Source: Rostratula benghalensis (lineage: Eukaryota > Chordata > Aves > Charadriiformes > Rostratulidae). From it: DNA of 64,000 nt. Both the position numbers and the translations under genes were made by a program. Positions 1 to 13,947 of the stretch are shown here, in pieces. The stretch's first letter is position 1. The number at the start of each line of letters is the position of its first letter. The notes beneath the pieces are model-generated. The model was not told where the DNA came from. It did not search any database and saw nothing but the letters and a program-made list of their open reading frames with translations. Where the stretch lies: NCBI GenBank assembly GCA_013399305.1, contig VXAI01000448.1, positions 279,486-343,485 of the forward strand. The letters run 5' to 3'.

Positions 1-108
1 CTGAGAAGAGTCCGGCTCCATCCTCCTTCCACCCACCCTGCAGATCCTTGGGAGCATGAAGAAGGTCTCCCCTCAGCCTTCTCTTCTCCAGGCTCAAGAG
101 TCCCAGCT
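1..108 (-). mobile_element. CR1 LINE fragment cut by the window edge
   Basis: The sequence is the reverse complement of the GAGCCTGGAGAAGAGAAGGC and ATCTGCAGGGTGGGTGGAAG region of the copy at 40966-41438, so it belongs to that subfamily. Its 3' part must lie left of the window. It is oriented like BBS9. Confidence 0.9.
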
Positions 109-1471
109 CTTCTGGGACACAGCCTCTTCACTATTCCTTTACATTGCTAATATCCAGCAAAGCTGTGCCTATATGAAGAAAAAAATACCTTAAAGTGAGT
201 TTACACCTGCAGACACATCAGGAATGTGCAAGAATCGTTTTGCATCATGGGGAATTTTCCCCAAAACTAAGCTAGAAGACTGACTCAAATTGTGCACCTT
301 CTCCAGAACCCAACCCAGTATTTGCACACTACTGCTCTTTACATCTGGGGGAGCCAAGATAACTATAGAAACTTTTCTCAATGCTGTTTTTTAAAATAAG
401 GCTTCAAAAGGCTACAGAAAGTTTGTGCATGTTATGGTGAAGCAAAGGCCAAAGACCATAGGGCTTGTTAACTTCTAAGCAATCAAGCAGGGGAAAAAAG
501 CCCACCCAAAACATTAAGTAGCTAAAATTCTAACAGGCATGAGAGTAATAGCTTAAGTATGGGGAGGAAGGGAAAAATTCTGAATTGTAATCTTAGCTAT
601 TCCACCAGCTTGCAGTCCAGCCCCACGTCAATTACTAAGCAGCAGCAGCATTCAGTCATTCAAAGCTCTGCTTCTATTTACCAGCAGTGTTTGAGAGCAT
701 CTCAGCCTTCACTTATTCCCCACATAAATAGACTTCTTCAGTGATGATTTCTCAATAAATTCCAATAACACCTTAGAGCTGCAGAAGGGAAAAACCTGCA
801 GAAAGACCTGAACTAAACCACAAGCTCACACAGTTCCTCCACACTTGGTTTGGTATTTTGTGAATTACGAGCTCTTTCTCCAAGTTCTTCCTTTGTGACA
901 CTGTACTGACATTTCACAGGAAAGCTAAACTTATTTACAAGATTTGTCTTTTGCTGCACTCTGCTGGAACAATCCATTTCTCAACTGAAAGCAACACCGT
1001 TCTGTAGGCAAGACAAAGTTAGCACACCAGAGGCAAAAACCCAGGAATCTTATTTCTTGGAAAAATGTTCCCATTTGAAGCACGTGTATTTTTTTCAAAA
1101 CCAGAATTTAGACACTAAAATCCATATTTAGTTGACCTAATGAAGTGGCCTATTTTCAAACACTGAGCACCTGCAATAGTCCTGGGTAGCACAGGATTTT
1201 GGATTTTAGCCCTGTTCAGAGGGCTCCCTACTGCTCAGAACACAACTACAACAAATACAGTGCCTCACTACAGCACCGCAAACCCTCCTGAAACACACAC
1301 TGGAAGAGCTCAGACTTGCACACCACATCTCAACTGGCCTTCACCTTCAAAAAGCAACATATGCACAGAAACCTACCCCCCCAGCCCCCCTCCATCTCAT
1401 CCCTGGTCAAACCATGAGCAAGTTAAGAGAAAACTTATGTTATTATGTAATTATTCTCACTGCATCAGGAA

Positions 1472-2712
1472 CTGCTGCTAAGGCACATGGAAATAAGGAG
1501 GTGATTGGTGACAGCCAACGTGGCTTCACCAAGGGCAAGTCATGCCTGGCAAATTTGGGGGCCTTTGATGATATTGCTACAGCCTTGGTAGAAAAGGGCA
1601 GAGAACAGACACCATCTACCTGGACTTGTGCAAAGCATTCATTGCTGTCCCACACAAGAACCTGGTCTCAAAATTGAAAAGTCATTGATTTGATGAATAG
1701 GCCACTCGGTGGATCAGGAACTGGGTGGGTGGAGCACTCAAAGGGTTGTGGTCAATGGCTCAATGTCCAAGTGGTGGCCAGTAACAAGTGGTGTTGCTTA
1801 GGGGTCAGTATTGGGACAGTGGGACAGAGTGCACCCTCAGCAAGTTTACCAATGACACCAAGCTCGGTGGCACAGATGACACGCTGTAGGGAAGGGATGC
1901 CATCCAGAGGGACCTGGACAGGCTGGAGAGGTGGGCCTGTGTGAACCTCCTGAAGTTCAACCAAGCCAAGTGCAGGGTCCTGCACATGGGACCTGGCAAT
2001 CCCAGGCACAAATAGAGGTTGGGCAGAGAATGGCTGGAGAGCAGCCCTGGGGAGAAGGACTTGGGAGTGATGGTAGAGGAGAAGCTCAACAGGAGCCAGC
2101 AGTGAGCACTGGCAGCCCAGAAAGCCAACCCCAGCCTGGGCTGCATCAAAAGCAGCGTGGCCAGCAGGGACAGGGAGGTGATTCTGCCCCTCTGCTCTGC
2201 TCTGGTGAGACCCCACCTGGAGCTCTGTGTCCAGCTCTGGAGTCCTCAGCACAGGAAGGACATGGACCTGGGGGAATGGGTCCAGAGTAGGGCCGTGAAG
2301 ATGCTCAGAAGGATGGAGCACCTCTGCTGTGAAGACAGGCTGAGGGAGCTGGGGTTGTTCAGCCTGGAGAAGAGAAGGCTCTGGGGAGACCTTAGAGCCC
2401 CTTCCAGTACCTGAAGGGGGCTACAGGAGAGATGGGGAGGGAAGACCGATGGGATGTGGGGTTTCAAACTGAAAGAAGGGAGATTTAGATGAGATACCAG
2501 AAAAATTCTTTGCTGTGAGGGTGGTGAGATCCTGGAAGAGGTTGCCCAGAGAAGCTGTGGCTGCCCCATCCCTGGAGGGGTTCAAGGCCAGGCTGGATGG
2601 GGCTTGGAGGGACCTGGTGTGGTGGGAGGTGTCCCTGCCCAGGGCAGGGGAGTTGGAACTCCATGATCTCGAAGGTCCCTTCCAACCGAAACCACTCTGT
2701 GCTTCTATTATT
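1472..2712 (+). mobile_element. CR1 LINE, ~1.24 kb
   Basis: The copy begins in the reverse-transcriptase region ([20 protein letters not shown]), continues with FTNDTKLGGTDDTL where active copies have FADD, and passes through [20 protein letters not shown] and [20 protein letters not shown]. It ends near 2712 with AAGGTCCCTTCCAACCGAAA and a tail CTCTGTGCTTCTATTA. Frames are shifted in at least three places. It is antisense to BBS9. Confidence 0.97.
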
Positions 2713-5700
2713 ATATCATTCATAGAAAATGAGACAAGCCTTTGAATCTCTTCCAAAAAATTACTACAGTTTACTGGATATTTTATGAAATTTAAAAATT
2801 TATAGTCTCATTTGTTTTGTGAAAAAATGAAGGCGGTTACCTGGGCTAGAGAACAGACCTCTGCTTGTCTTAAGTCTGAGCTCCTGACTCCCACAATAAT
2901 TCATTCTGAGGATCTGCTCCAGACTCGCCCAAACCCACTACACAAATTAAACCTGACCTCCTACTAGAAAAATGCACCTGTGATCAAAATTACGGTTAAT
3001 GACTGTTTTAATTCCCTTCCCCCTCCCCACCACTCCAGCATAAACTCCTTTGCATCTATCAGAAACTTCCAAATAAATAAAACTAACACCAATCTGAAGG
3101 GGAAATAAATAACAATTAAAGAAGAACCCCTTCTTAATTTTTTGTAATCCACATAAATCTCAAAAACCTTTCTCAGGGAATGGTTTCCACAGAATTTTAT
3201 GGTTTGGGGATTTTTTTTTTTAATCTTTTTTTTTTTTTTTCCCGAGAAGAGGGTCTCTCAAGCAGCCGTTTCCCTTACAGACTGCCTTGCTGAATTCAAA
3301 ACCAAGAATGAAGCCAGTCAATAATCAACACATCACTGAAACCCTCCCATGACCAGTGAAGTAACAGGTTTGGAGCTCACAGGTATAGAAAATATGAACT
3401 GTGACAGAAGAAAAACACCAAAGGAAGTTTTCAGAGAAATGGTCTCCTTTAGAGTTTGAAGTACTCGGCCTAAAATGGGCCAGGCCCACCAGTTTCTCTT
3501 TAAATGCACTGCTGCTATTCCCCAAAAAGCGTTCTGCTGAATAGGTCTCAGAAATTAAAACTGCTTTTCATAGGAACAAATTTTTGCAGCATTTGCCAGA
3601 CATTTCTCTGTTCCCTGGATGGGTTTCCCACAGAAGGAAAACCACCCGAGCAAGACGATGACTTGTACCAACATGGTTTTCTCCATTTGTCCTTGGTGCC
3701 TTTGTTAAAAATAAAAGGGCAGTGATATCACAACAATAAACTGAAATAGAGAGTAATACTTCAAACTGCCTAGTCTGCAATTTCTAACCCATAATGTAAC
3801 ACAACATGTAGGAGGACTGGGAAAGAACTTTTTGGAGACGCTGGGCTTCCAAATGGCCAACGGAGACAACAATTTAAGAACTACACAAAAAGAGCCCGAG
3901 TAAAGTATTGGGTAGGAATCCAGTAACACAGACACATATAATGTAGAGAAGCTTCCAACTAGTGTGCATCTCAGGAAAAAATGTAGGAAAAAAAAAAAAA
4001 GAAAATGAAAGAGGATATCTCTGAATATGAGAGGGAATTTCCCATTGTGGAGTCCTAACTAACTGTAATTACAAAACTACCATCTCTTCACAGGCTTTTA
4101 TACAAAGGGAAAAGTAGCAAAAGATAAAGGGAAAAATACACAAATGCAATCTGGTAGAAGTGAATAAAATAACAAAGACACGGTCAACTTTCCAGTTGTT
4201 CACAACTCCTGCACCTTCTCGTCTCTGCACACAGCTGGAAACAGACAAACAAGAGAATTGATCTTTAAACTTTTCAGGACGGACAGTTCAGCAGATATTT
4301 TAATCGTATTCCTTGTGATTCTGATCAAACACCACAGATTTCTTCCCCCAAGGAGGTAAAAGTCTGAAAGACTGCTACTAGTAGCCAACAAGTAATTGGC
4401 TTCATATTTGTTTCCCCAAGAAAAAGAGAAAAGAAATTGAGTCTATCAGATGTTCACAGAAACTAAAAGGAACAAAAACAGAAGACATAAAACGTACTGA
4501 GATACACCGGTCTTTTTGAAAATCCTTATTTTAAGGCACACATTCAATTGCCTGTTGGAGAGTAACAGACAGCTAATGCACAATGAGATGCCCATTGAGG
4601 AGAAACGAAATAAGGAAAAATGCCAAAAGTTTACTTTTCCTCCAGCAAAGCATGGAATTGTCTCAAAACTCTGCAAGCCCATTCAAACAGGAACAGAGGC
4701 AAAGGCCACCGTTTTCTTTAACACGACAGATCTAATTAGCTAGGAAATATTTAACCAATAGCTAGAGGTTTCTCTTTAAGTAGCAAATAATGAGATGTAA
4801 TTAAGGTAGCAAAGGCAAAAGGTTACTAATTTAGGGCATTTCTGTGGGGTAGTGTTTAAATTATAGGTTTCATACAAAACGCATGGGCCAATGCCCATGA
4901 AAAAAAAAAAATCCAATTTTAGTGGAATGCAGAACAAATTAACATTTTAACATTATAATGCTACTCAGTTGTATAATGGGATTTTGCTAAGTGTCACAGA
5001 ACAGAAAATAAAAGTAACACTCCAAGGTATGCTTGTTAAACTCTTCAAGTTAAATATATGAGGAGCCTACTGACAGCAGTAAATAGACTCATTGTAACAT
5101 GAAAGACTCGGAATTCAAAGGCCTTTAATAGGTGCTGCTTGGTTTTTTGGGGTTTGGGTTTGTTTTTTTTCTTAAAAGTTGATTGGCCTTAAGTGTATAA
5201 ACAATGAACAAGATAAAAAATATGTTATCCATACCAAATGGTTTTACATCTCCTAAAGGGAAATGGCATGATTCCTTTAAATTATTGTTTAAGCAAATCC
5301 AGTTCCCATGATATACAATGTCTTTTGCTCTGCTTGTCCCTCCCACGTTACAGGAATGTAGCCAGGGCAGTAGCCTTCAGCACCCAAACATGCCCTTTTC
5401 TAGGGTGACCAAAAGGATTTTGGGGAAAAATAAGAATTACAGTTCTCATGGTCAAAATCTGCCACCTCAACATTTCAGCATCCGGGTCGTCCCTCCAACG
5501 TGGGACTCAGGCAAACATTTAAAATTAAGATGTCTGCACCCAGTCCATATCCCTAACAACTTGCCAATGCTAAAAAGAAATTGGCAGCCACAAAACTTTG
5601 CCAAAGACCTGAAGGTGAGTAGAATGGGCAGAACATTCCATTTAATAAAAGCCTTGAAATGACACCTCTGTAGTTACACTACTCATCATTACCGTCTTCT

Positions 5701-7670
5701 TCCTTACTGACTTCTGACCCCCTCTGTTCATTGCACCAACTGTTCCTGCACTAATCATCCTTTTCCTCTTCATACTGGTTCCAGCTGTCCCCAGCAGAAT
5801 AATTATAGGTGTCACGATGTAGAAATACCTGCTGTGTGGAAGTCAGTAGTTGAGCACAACTGAAACATAAGATAGAGCTGTTGAGATGCCAACTGGCAAG
5901 AAGAAATGGAGGAGAAAATCCTTCTCCCTTTTGTTTTTGTTAATTTACAGATTTAACCAACAGTTTAGCTCCAACATAAACTGCCCCTTTATTAAAAAGA
6001 TCTAAATTGGGAGAATGACCACATGAGTTACATTTTTCCTCAGAGAGGAGGTGGCTGGAGCAGCAGCTGGGAGCTGACTGCAACGAGTGTACGCACAAAG
6101 GAAGAGAGGATGGCTTCTTTAATAAAGCATCTATACTACTTTGGAATATCAGGGGGTTCTTCTTCAGGAATCTACAGTCCATTACAATGATAAGAAATAC
6201 CAAACCTCTGGTAAGAAACACCAAGCAGAATCCTATCTCAGCAGCTCAGGAGTGTCCAATGAAGACCTAAGCAGCATTAGATGTCCCGGGCAGAGCAGGG
6301 ATCCGGTGACCAGAAGTCTATTCCCACCTCAGACACTGGTGTACAGGGTAGAGCAATGGTCTGTACAAACCATATTGGGCCAGCCATCACCAGTGACTAC
6401 ATTAAACATCCCACCAGTGAGAATACCCAAGACCAACAGAACAGTGATTGACAAGCTCATTCTCTAGTTGTTAATGGAAACAAGTAGCTGTGGAGACTGA
6501 TGGAAAATTATTTTAGATTAAGGCAGCAGACAAGAAAGCTTGGTGTTGCTGGGTGTACAGTACAGATACAAAATTAACTAGATCCACTTCAACACCCAAC
6601 TCACACCAAAACCTGCAAGCATTAGATGAGTAAATAAGTTAGTAAATTTGACCCTCAAATATTTACTTCCCAGGTGGGTTGGGTGGGGGTTTTTGAGGGG
6701 GAGGAGAGAGGTGGGTCTTGCTGTTTTGTTTTAAATCCGAGATTGGCATTAAATGCCATTAAATTCCATGAGTTTTTAGCTCTCCCCCATGTTAGTTAGC
6801 TGTTGGTATGAGCATGTAAGTCAACACAAGCCAAGCATTTCACTGAATTGGAGTTATCAAAGTCTCTGAAATATTTAGTCGCCCTGAATTTGAAACCAAC
6901 ATACATCAAACCACCAAACCACAATGCAAAATTCTGATTTATCGTACATTAAAGAAATCAGGATCATTTATGAGTTTCCACCAGAACATGACCTAGCTCA
7001 CTGTTAATTCAGGTGCCTGTAGGCACAGCACCCGTACACACACTGGTAAAACAAGTCCAGTAGCCACCCAACACCAAACTCTTAAAATGACACTAGAAGG
7101 CACAAAAAAATGTTGGTAGCACTGCATGCAGGAATTAACCAAAACTGATAATCTTGTAATATTCACTTGACTCATCACATCTGGGCCACTCAAAATGAGC
7201 AATTTCAGTAAGATCAAGTATCCAAACCTGCAGAGTGGCCATTGTACCTTCTGCTGTGTATGCTCAGTTCTTCTCATCTCTAAAGCTTTTATGCCTCAAA
7301 CGCTCCCCCACCACATAATTACAGGGCTGGTACAGAAAACTTTCCAAGGAGCATGAAATAATAATGTTTTCTATCTTTCCATGAAGAGGGTATCACATTT
7401 TTTTATTCCAGTGTTGACTACACTAGTGCACAGGAGTTCCTCTCTGCCCATGGAGTACCTTTCTCCCAGCGAAAGAGCCCGTTGACTGAAGCTTCAGCAC
7501 AGGCAGCTGGTATTTCAGATTGTTGGATATGACATTTCTTTCAAATAAGTAAAACTTAGCAGCATTCCTTTCTCTGAGGAACTGTCATCAACCAGTTCCC
7601 TTTCCACTCGTTCAAACGCATGCAGTTTCTTTTAGTCCCTGCAGAAATCCCTCAGATTTGAGCTGGTAAA

Positions 7671-7998
7671 ATCACAGAATCCCAGAATGCTATGGGGTTG
7701 GAAGGGACCTCTGGAGATCATCCAGTCCAACCCCCTGCCGAAGCAGGCCCACCTGGAGCAGATCCCACAGGAACATGTCCAGGTGGGGTTTCAATATCTC
7801 CAAAGACAGAGATTCCCCCACCTCTCTGGGCAGCCCCTGCTAGGGCTCTGCACCTCAAAGAGAAGAAGTTCCTCCTCGTGTCGAGATGGAGCTTCTTCTG
7901 TTCCAGTTTGTGCCTGTTCCCTCTACTCCTGTCCATGGGCACCACTGAAAAAAGGCTGACCCCCTCCTCCTGACACCCAGCCTTTACTTGTAGGGTGC
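7671..7998 (-). mobile_element. CR1 LINE 3' portion, distinct subfamily
   Basis: On the plus strand it begins ATCACAGAATCCCAGAATGC and GGGGTTGGAAGGGACCTCTG, then CCAGTCCAACCCCCTGCCG. In CR1 sense it encodes VVPMDRSRGNRHKLEQKKLH and LDTRRNFFSLR, the C-terminal end of ORF2. It differs from the other copies here and belongs to another subfamily. It is oriented like BBS9. Confidence 0.93.
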
Positions 7999-10141
7999 AT
8001 TTCTAAGTGTTGAGCACTCATTCAAGGCTGGGGATACAATACCCACTCCCACGCAGGAATGCTGATTTTCCCCCTTCACACAGGTATTAGCCAAGGAAAT
8101 AACTGTCACATGAAACACCAAAAAGCATTGATGTCACAAGAAGTGACATAAAACACTTCCTGCCACTGCCTTTCTACACCAGGGGGGCACAACCTACCCA
8201 CACCCTGAGGATGGAGTCAAAGCGTGGGCAATCTCCTGGCTGCCCTAAAGCGGGAACCGCAGCCAGGGTGGAGGAGGAGGAAAGGGGGGGGGAAGATGAA
8301 TTTAAAAAAACATTAAAAAAAAAAAAATCACAGCTGCTGCTCCCGGCCTCTTTCTCTCGGGATGGTTGTACTGCCTTCACCAAAAGAACCTGCCTGCAGA
8401 TACCAGCAATTTCACCCAGTTCTGCCACACAGGAGCGAGTGTTGCCCACCTCAGTCCGAAAGGCCGGAGCGTGGTGCCAGCAGTCCCAGTACGGGCTTCT
8501 CAAGCACAGCTAACGACTTTCAGACATTCTTTGGAATACATCTTCTAATAAAAAGGGGCTCTGACGACATTGGAAGTGTTCCACTCTAAAAGCTAAATAA
8601 GTCTTTGGGAAACAGAAACATAACACTGTTGGAACACCAGTGAAATAGAGAATTTTAATTATATGCAATAGCCAATAAACTACTTTTAGTGCTCTGAAAA
8701 AAAAACCCTACATTTAGCAGAAAGCAATAAAACAAGAGCAGTTAAATATAACTCCTCCAAAGAACAGCATATTTGCTCAAGCCAAAAAGAGCTAATTTAT
8801 ACTATGGGTGTAGTTCTCGCTGACATTATCTGGGGATAATGACTATTGCAGGAGCGGGTGTGATGTACAGCCTTTGAGTCATGGATGATACATTCCAATG
8901 GTGTTGCTTTGAGGTGCAAGTCCTTACTAACCAAGTAATGAATCATTCCCAAAACGTCGAGTTCCTGAGGCCATGTGTGTCAGAAGTGCGACTGGAGAGA
9001 ATACCCAATCATTAATGATCACTTTTGGGATTTTTATCAGCCGGTTAATAAGCTTGGAAAGGAGTTAAGGGACCTTTAATGACATACCCTGTGCTTTAAG
9101 AAACACAACATAATGAGTTTTATTTGCCACTGACCACAAGCCACCAATGATCCAAGTGCTCCACACACTGCAAGTGCATGGAACACTTTCAAAAAATATT
9201 AGAAAATTTTGTCTACTTAAAAAATTGTAATGCCTATACTTACTTGGTATTACACCTAGGTAGTAGATCACAGGTTAGAAATCAAGAGCCCAGCCTCCTA
9301 CACCAGTGGATGAACATGAAATATGGAAAGAAATGGGGAGATATTCTCTTCTTTAGCACACTAGGTGCTGGACCTGTCGGTATCAACTATCACAGAAATA
9401 AAATTACTGCTTTTAAGATATTTACTACTAAAGAGACATTCAGGAACAATTCTGAGCACTAAAATGAAATAATGATGAATTATGCGTATGTACACAGACA
9501 CAAACATATCCTTTTATACTATTGCCTATAAATTATCTACATCTAAGGAGAGAAAAGGCATTTGATATACTCCTTAGCTTTTTGCTGAAGTCATTTTGGA
9601 AACATCAAAAGAAATTACTCCATCTAACAGCCTGAAAAACCAAGGATTAGAAACCTAGAGTATTTCAAATTCCCTAAAACAAACAAAAATACTACAAGGA
9701 AGTCAGCTCAGTCAGCTGAGTGTGAAACCAAGTCCCAGAAAAACCAGACCCCAAAATCAAATGGTGCGATTTCATCGGTGGGGGAGTCTTATTCTGAGCA
9801 CAGAGCAAAAGGGGAACGCAACAAAAGGGCAAAGAGGAGACACTGTGCTTCCTTTCAAAAGCAGCAACAAGAACTAAATCCCCGGCTGAAAAGATTAAAA
9901 TAAGTTAGAAACTTCCTAAAAGGGTGTCTGTGTTTTCCACACAGATGTATTTCGCATGTGACCACCAGAAGGCACATTTTTAAAAATCCCCCACAGAATT
10001 TAACTTACAGTGAGTGTGAAATACAGACAGTTTCAGTAGTGGGGAAGTGCAGTATTGGGATCTGGGCGAAGCTGGAAGAGCTGGAACCAGTTTGAGTTCA
10101 CCTGGACTCCACGAAGCTCTGAGCTAAACAGAGAGCACTAA

Positions 10142-11025
10142 GTCATGGAACAGTCTGGGTTGGAAGGGACCTTTCACATCAAGTCCACCAACCCATCTCT
10201 GATCAAACCCACCCCTAACCCATGTCTCTCAGCACTCTGTCAACCCGGCTTTTCAATCCCTCCAGGGATGGGGCCTCAACCCCTGCCCTGGGCAGCCCAG
10301 CCCAAGCCTTCACAACCCTTTCCCTCAAAACATTTCTCCTCATCTCCAACCTGAACCTCCCCTGGGGCACCTGGAGGCCATTTCCTCTTGTCCCATGGCC
10401 TGGGACTTGGGAGAAGAGACCGACCCCCCCTGGCTCCCCCTCCTTTCAGGGAGGTGGAGAGAGCCAGAAGGTCTCCCCTCAGCCTCCTCCAGGCTCAACA
10501 CCCCCAGCTCCCTCAGCCTCTCCTCACAAGACTTCTTCTCCAGACCCCTCACCAGCTCCGTTGCTGGACCCGCTCCAGCCCCTCAATGTGGTTTTTTTGT
10601 AGGAAGGGGCCCAGAACTGGACACAGCCCTCAAGGTGGGGCCTTCCCCAGTGCTGAGTAGAGGGGGACGATCACCTCCTGAGTCCTACTCCCCACACTGT
10701 TCCTGATGCAGGCCAGGATGCTGGTAGCCTTCATGGCCACCTGGGCACACTGCTGGCTCCTGTCCAGCCCACAGCCCACCAACACCCCCAGGTCCTTTTC
10801 TTCCAGGCAGCTCCAGCCACTCTGCCCCAGGCCTGTGGTGCCGCAGGGGGCTGGGGTGACCCAAGGGCAGGACCTGGCACTTGGCCTGGTTGACCCTCAT
10901 CCCGTTGGCCTCAGCCCATCCATCCAGCCTGTCCAGATCATCTCCAGGAGGTCAAGACTCCCACCCATCTTGGTGTCATCTGTGAACTGACTGAGGGTGC
11001 CCTCGATCCTCTCAATCCTAATCAA
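10142..11025 (-). mobile_element. CR1 LINE, ~0.88 kb, 5'-truncated
   Basis: The 3' end is at 10142 (GTCATGGAACAGTCTGGGTT on the plus strand). It runs through CTCTCAGCACTCTGTCAACC and the CACCTGGGCACACTGCTGGC block to about 11025, where the similarity to the copy at 19504-20525 ends in the region just after the FTDD motif. The ORF2 frame is broken. It is oriented like BBS9. Confidence 0.95.
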
Positions 11026-12742
11026 ACCTGGAGTGCCTGCCTACAGACCAAAAGACAGAGGATGTCTGCAATTCTGGTTGTCACCATCTCCAACAGCACA
11101 GCTAATGGCTAGGGCAGATGGGCAGAGAAGGGTGCAGCCACTCATAGAGTTGTCCCACACCAACTGAAAGACAGGAGATAATGAACCACCTCCACCTGGG
11201 AGCCAGGTAACTACACTGGTGCAGAAGAAGGTGTTAGTATGAGGGGTTTTGTTCAACTCGGGACACTGGTGCAAAGCTTCCAGATGACATCATGCTCACC
11301 TCTGGCTGGTACTGAACAGAGGTGCTGCAGATGCACAACAACGTCCCCAGGCATAACAGCAAGTCCTCAAATACCGGGCCAGAACCCCACATCTTATAAA
11401 CCAGGCTCTCTGGAATAATGGTGGCTGAAGTCAGCTATAGACCTGCTCTGACAACTGACCAAAAGTGTTAGACAAGATGGAAAAACTACACTTGCATATA
11501 GGTATTCATCAACTGTTAATTGCAATATTGGTTTTCATCTGAAGTCATAACATTTCAGAGAAAAAAAATCAAGTTATTCCAAAGATACAATTCAGAATCA
11601 ACCATTTACCTCTATTGTGATAATCAAAACTAATTTTGCCCGATTGTGTCAAATATTATAAAACAGGAAAGAACTGGCTCACAGTATTTAAATACCTAAA
11701 TTATTACTTTAACACTTAAAATACTGCTTGACAAGTTTAAACACTCTCGTTTGATCACAAACCACAGCCCAGGAGACACATAAAAAGCATGATCAGCAGC
11801 ACTAGTGTGAAAATTCCTCACAATTGTCTTGTTAAGATGTGCCAGAAGGGATTCTAAATAAGTTCCTTTAAGTTCTGCCCAAAATTCAGGCTTTTTACAC
11901 ATACTGCTGAAACCTCAAGAAACAAAAATATTTAGTGCACTTCCCATGGCCTCCTAAATTACATCCATGGACATAAAGGATTTGCTTTTTCTACATACAT
12001 TTAACTTTGAAAGTTTATTATATCATAGCTTTCTCTTTTTGGATGCTTTTCTAAAAAAACATTTAGTTCACACTTTTAACACGAGACAAATGTTCTTTTT
12101 CAGTGTGTATTTTGGAGTAAACTCAAACCAAGCTGCAAGTTAGATCCTGCACGCTTTAATCAGGTGTTGCTCTAATTATTATTTCTTTCTCTTTGAGGAG
12201 AAGAACACTACAAAGTCAGCTTTAGATTTGATTATTTAAATGTCAATATTCAAGACTAGACTAGATCCTGTCATGCAGTACGGCAACTCGGTGTCACTCT
12301 GAAAAGTCACAGGGCATTGAAAGGCTCCAAACCCCCCCCCAAAAAAAAAAAGTCAAACCACTTGCAAGAGAAGTTACCCATCAACAGCTCCCAAACATAA
12401 GGACATCTACATACCAATCCCGTGCTCTGGCAGGACACTGTGCACCAGTCCTAAATTTTAGTGTTAATTCATAGCACAACTGCTTCAATCCCATTTCAAA
12501 GATATGTTTAAATTAGGATAAGAGAAAGACACAGTTGTGTAAGAAAGTTCAGCAATTTCCCAAACTATTAGAAGTGCCTTTTTTCAAAAGTGTGATATGA
12601 AAGGAAAAGGGCAATTCCTGTGACCTTACTACTTAGAAGAACTAGCGTGTGCATTTAGAGACATTTGACTCCCAAATCCTTCCACAAATTCATTTGTTTC
12701 TTCAGAAGTGTCTCCTGAATGCTTCAGATCCCCATCTACCAT

Positions 12743-13048
12743 CCAGGGCTCAGTTTTGGGGCCAGTTTTCTTTAACATCCTTATTGATGATCTGGATGAG
12801 GAGATCGAGTGCACCCTCAGTCAGTTCACAGATGACACCAGGTTGGGTGGGAGTGTTGACCTGCTGGAGGGTAGGAAGGCTCTGCAGAGGGATCTGGACA
12901 GGCTGGATGGATGGGTTGATGCCAATGGGATGAGGTTCACCAAGGGCAAGTGCTGGGTCCTGGCCTTGGGTCACCCCAACCCCCTGCAGTGCCTGGGGCA
13001 GAGTGGCTGGAGCTGCCTGACACAAAAGGCCCTGGGGGTGTTGGTTGA
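12743..13048 (+). mobile_element. CR1 LINE internal fragment, reverse-transcriptase core only
   Basis: About 306 bp translating to [40 protein letters not shown] and [20 protein letters not shown]. This is the same stretch, in the opposite direction, as part of the copy at 19504-20525. It has neither the 5' nor the 3' end of CR1 and is followed 35 bp later by a long A-rich run (13081-13107). It is antisense to BBS9. Confidence 0.94.
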
Positions 13049-13947
13049 TCCCCACATTTCAAATCCATCTTTCCTCCAGGAAAAAAAGAAAAAAAAAAAA
13101 AAAAAAAGACCTACAGCAGTCTCCTAAACATGGTTACAGGGTAAAGCACAGCTTACAACTAGACACAGCTTGTGAGAAAACCCATGTGGGCTGAAACTAG
13201 AAAGGGAACCATCTGATTTTTCTGACACTTCTTAACTCTGTCTCGTACCTGGAAACCCAAGTGATGTGTGTCACGGGTCAATGCACGGAAATTATAATCC
13301 CAGGGCAAGCACCTGCAGCTCCTGCCAAACTATGATTTCTCTTTAATACGACAGAAAACACATTGTAGAGATTAAAGATCACTAAAATGCTCTTTCAGGC
13401 AGTAACACATCTCTCGTAGGTGAGCATCAGACAAAGAACACTCTGTTTACACCAGGGACCATGAAATCTGCTGCAATCTGACTTCACATTTGAAGTCCTT
13501 TAAACTACAACACATCTACACAGGCTCAAGTAATGTTCAATTGCCTTTGAACTTGTCCAATTAAACTCCTTTCCTGGGACACGCTGCTAGCTCTGGTCCA
13601 ACTGCACTGCCAATTCTTTCAACCACAAATCAAGAAATTAATTCATAGGGATACAAATTGCAGCTACTGCAAATGGGTTTTTCCATTATTTTCCTGGCTC
13701 TTTTTTTACAAATCATTCCAAAGCATTGCAAGAATAATATTTATTTTTTTCGAACATACAACATATAAAACAGTTTTTCTTTTCCTTCCAAAATGGAACA
13801 CCTTATATCACTATTTTCTAACTGTTGCAATAGTCAAATCTATTAGACCTATATTACCTCCAGAGAGATTATAGAAGAAAAGATTAAACAGGACTAGCAA
13901 ATCAAATGGAAGCTTTTCAGTGTTGCCCACACCAATGCCTTCTTGTA

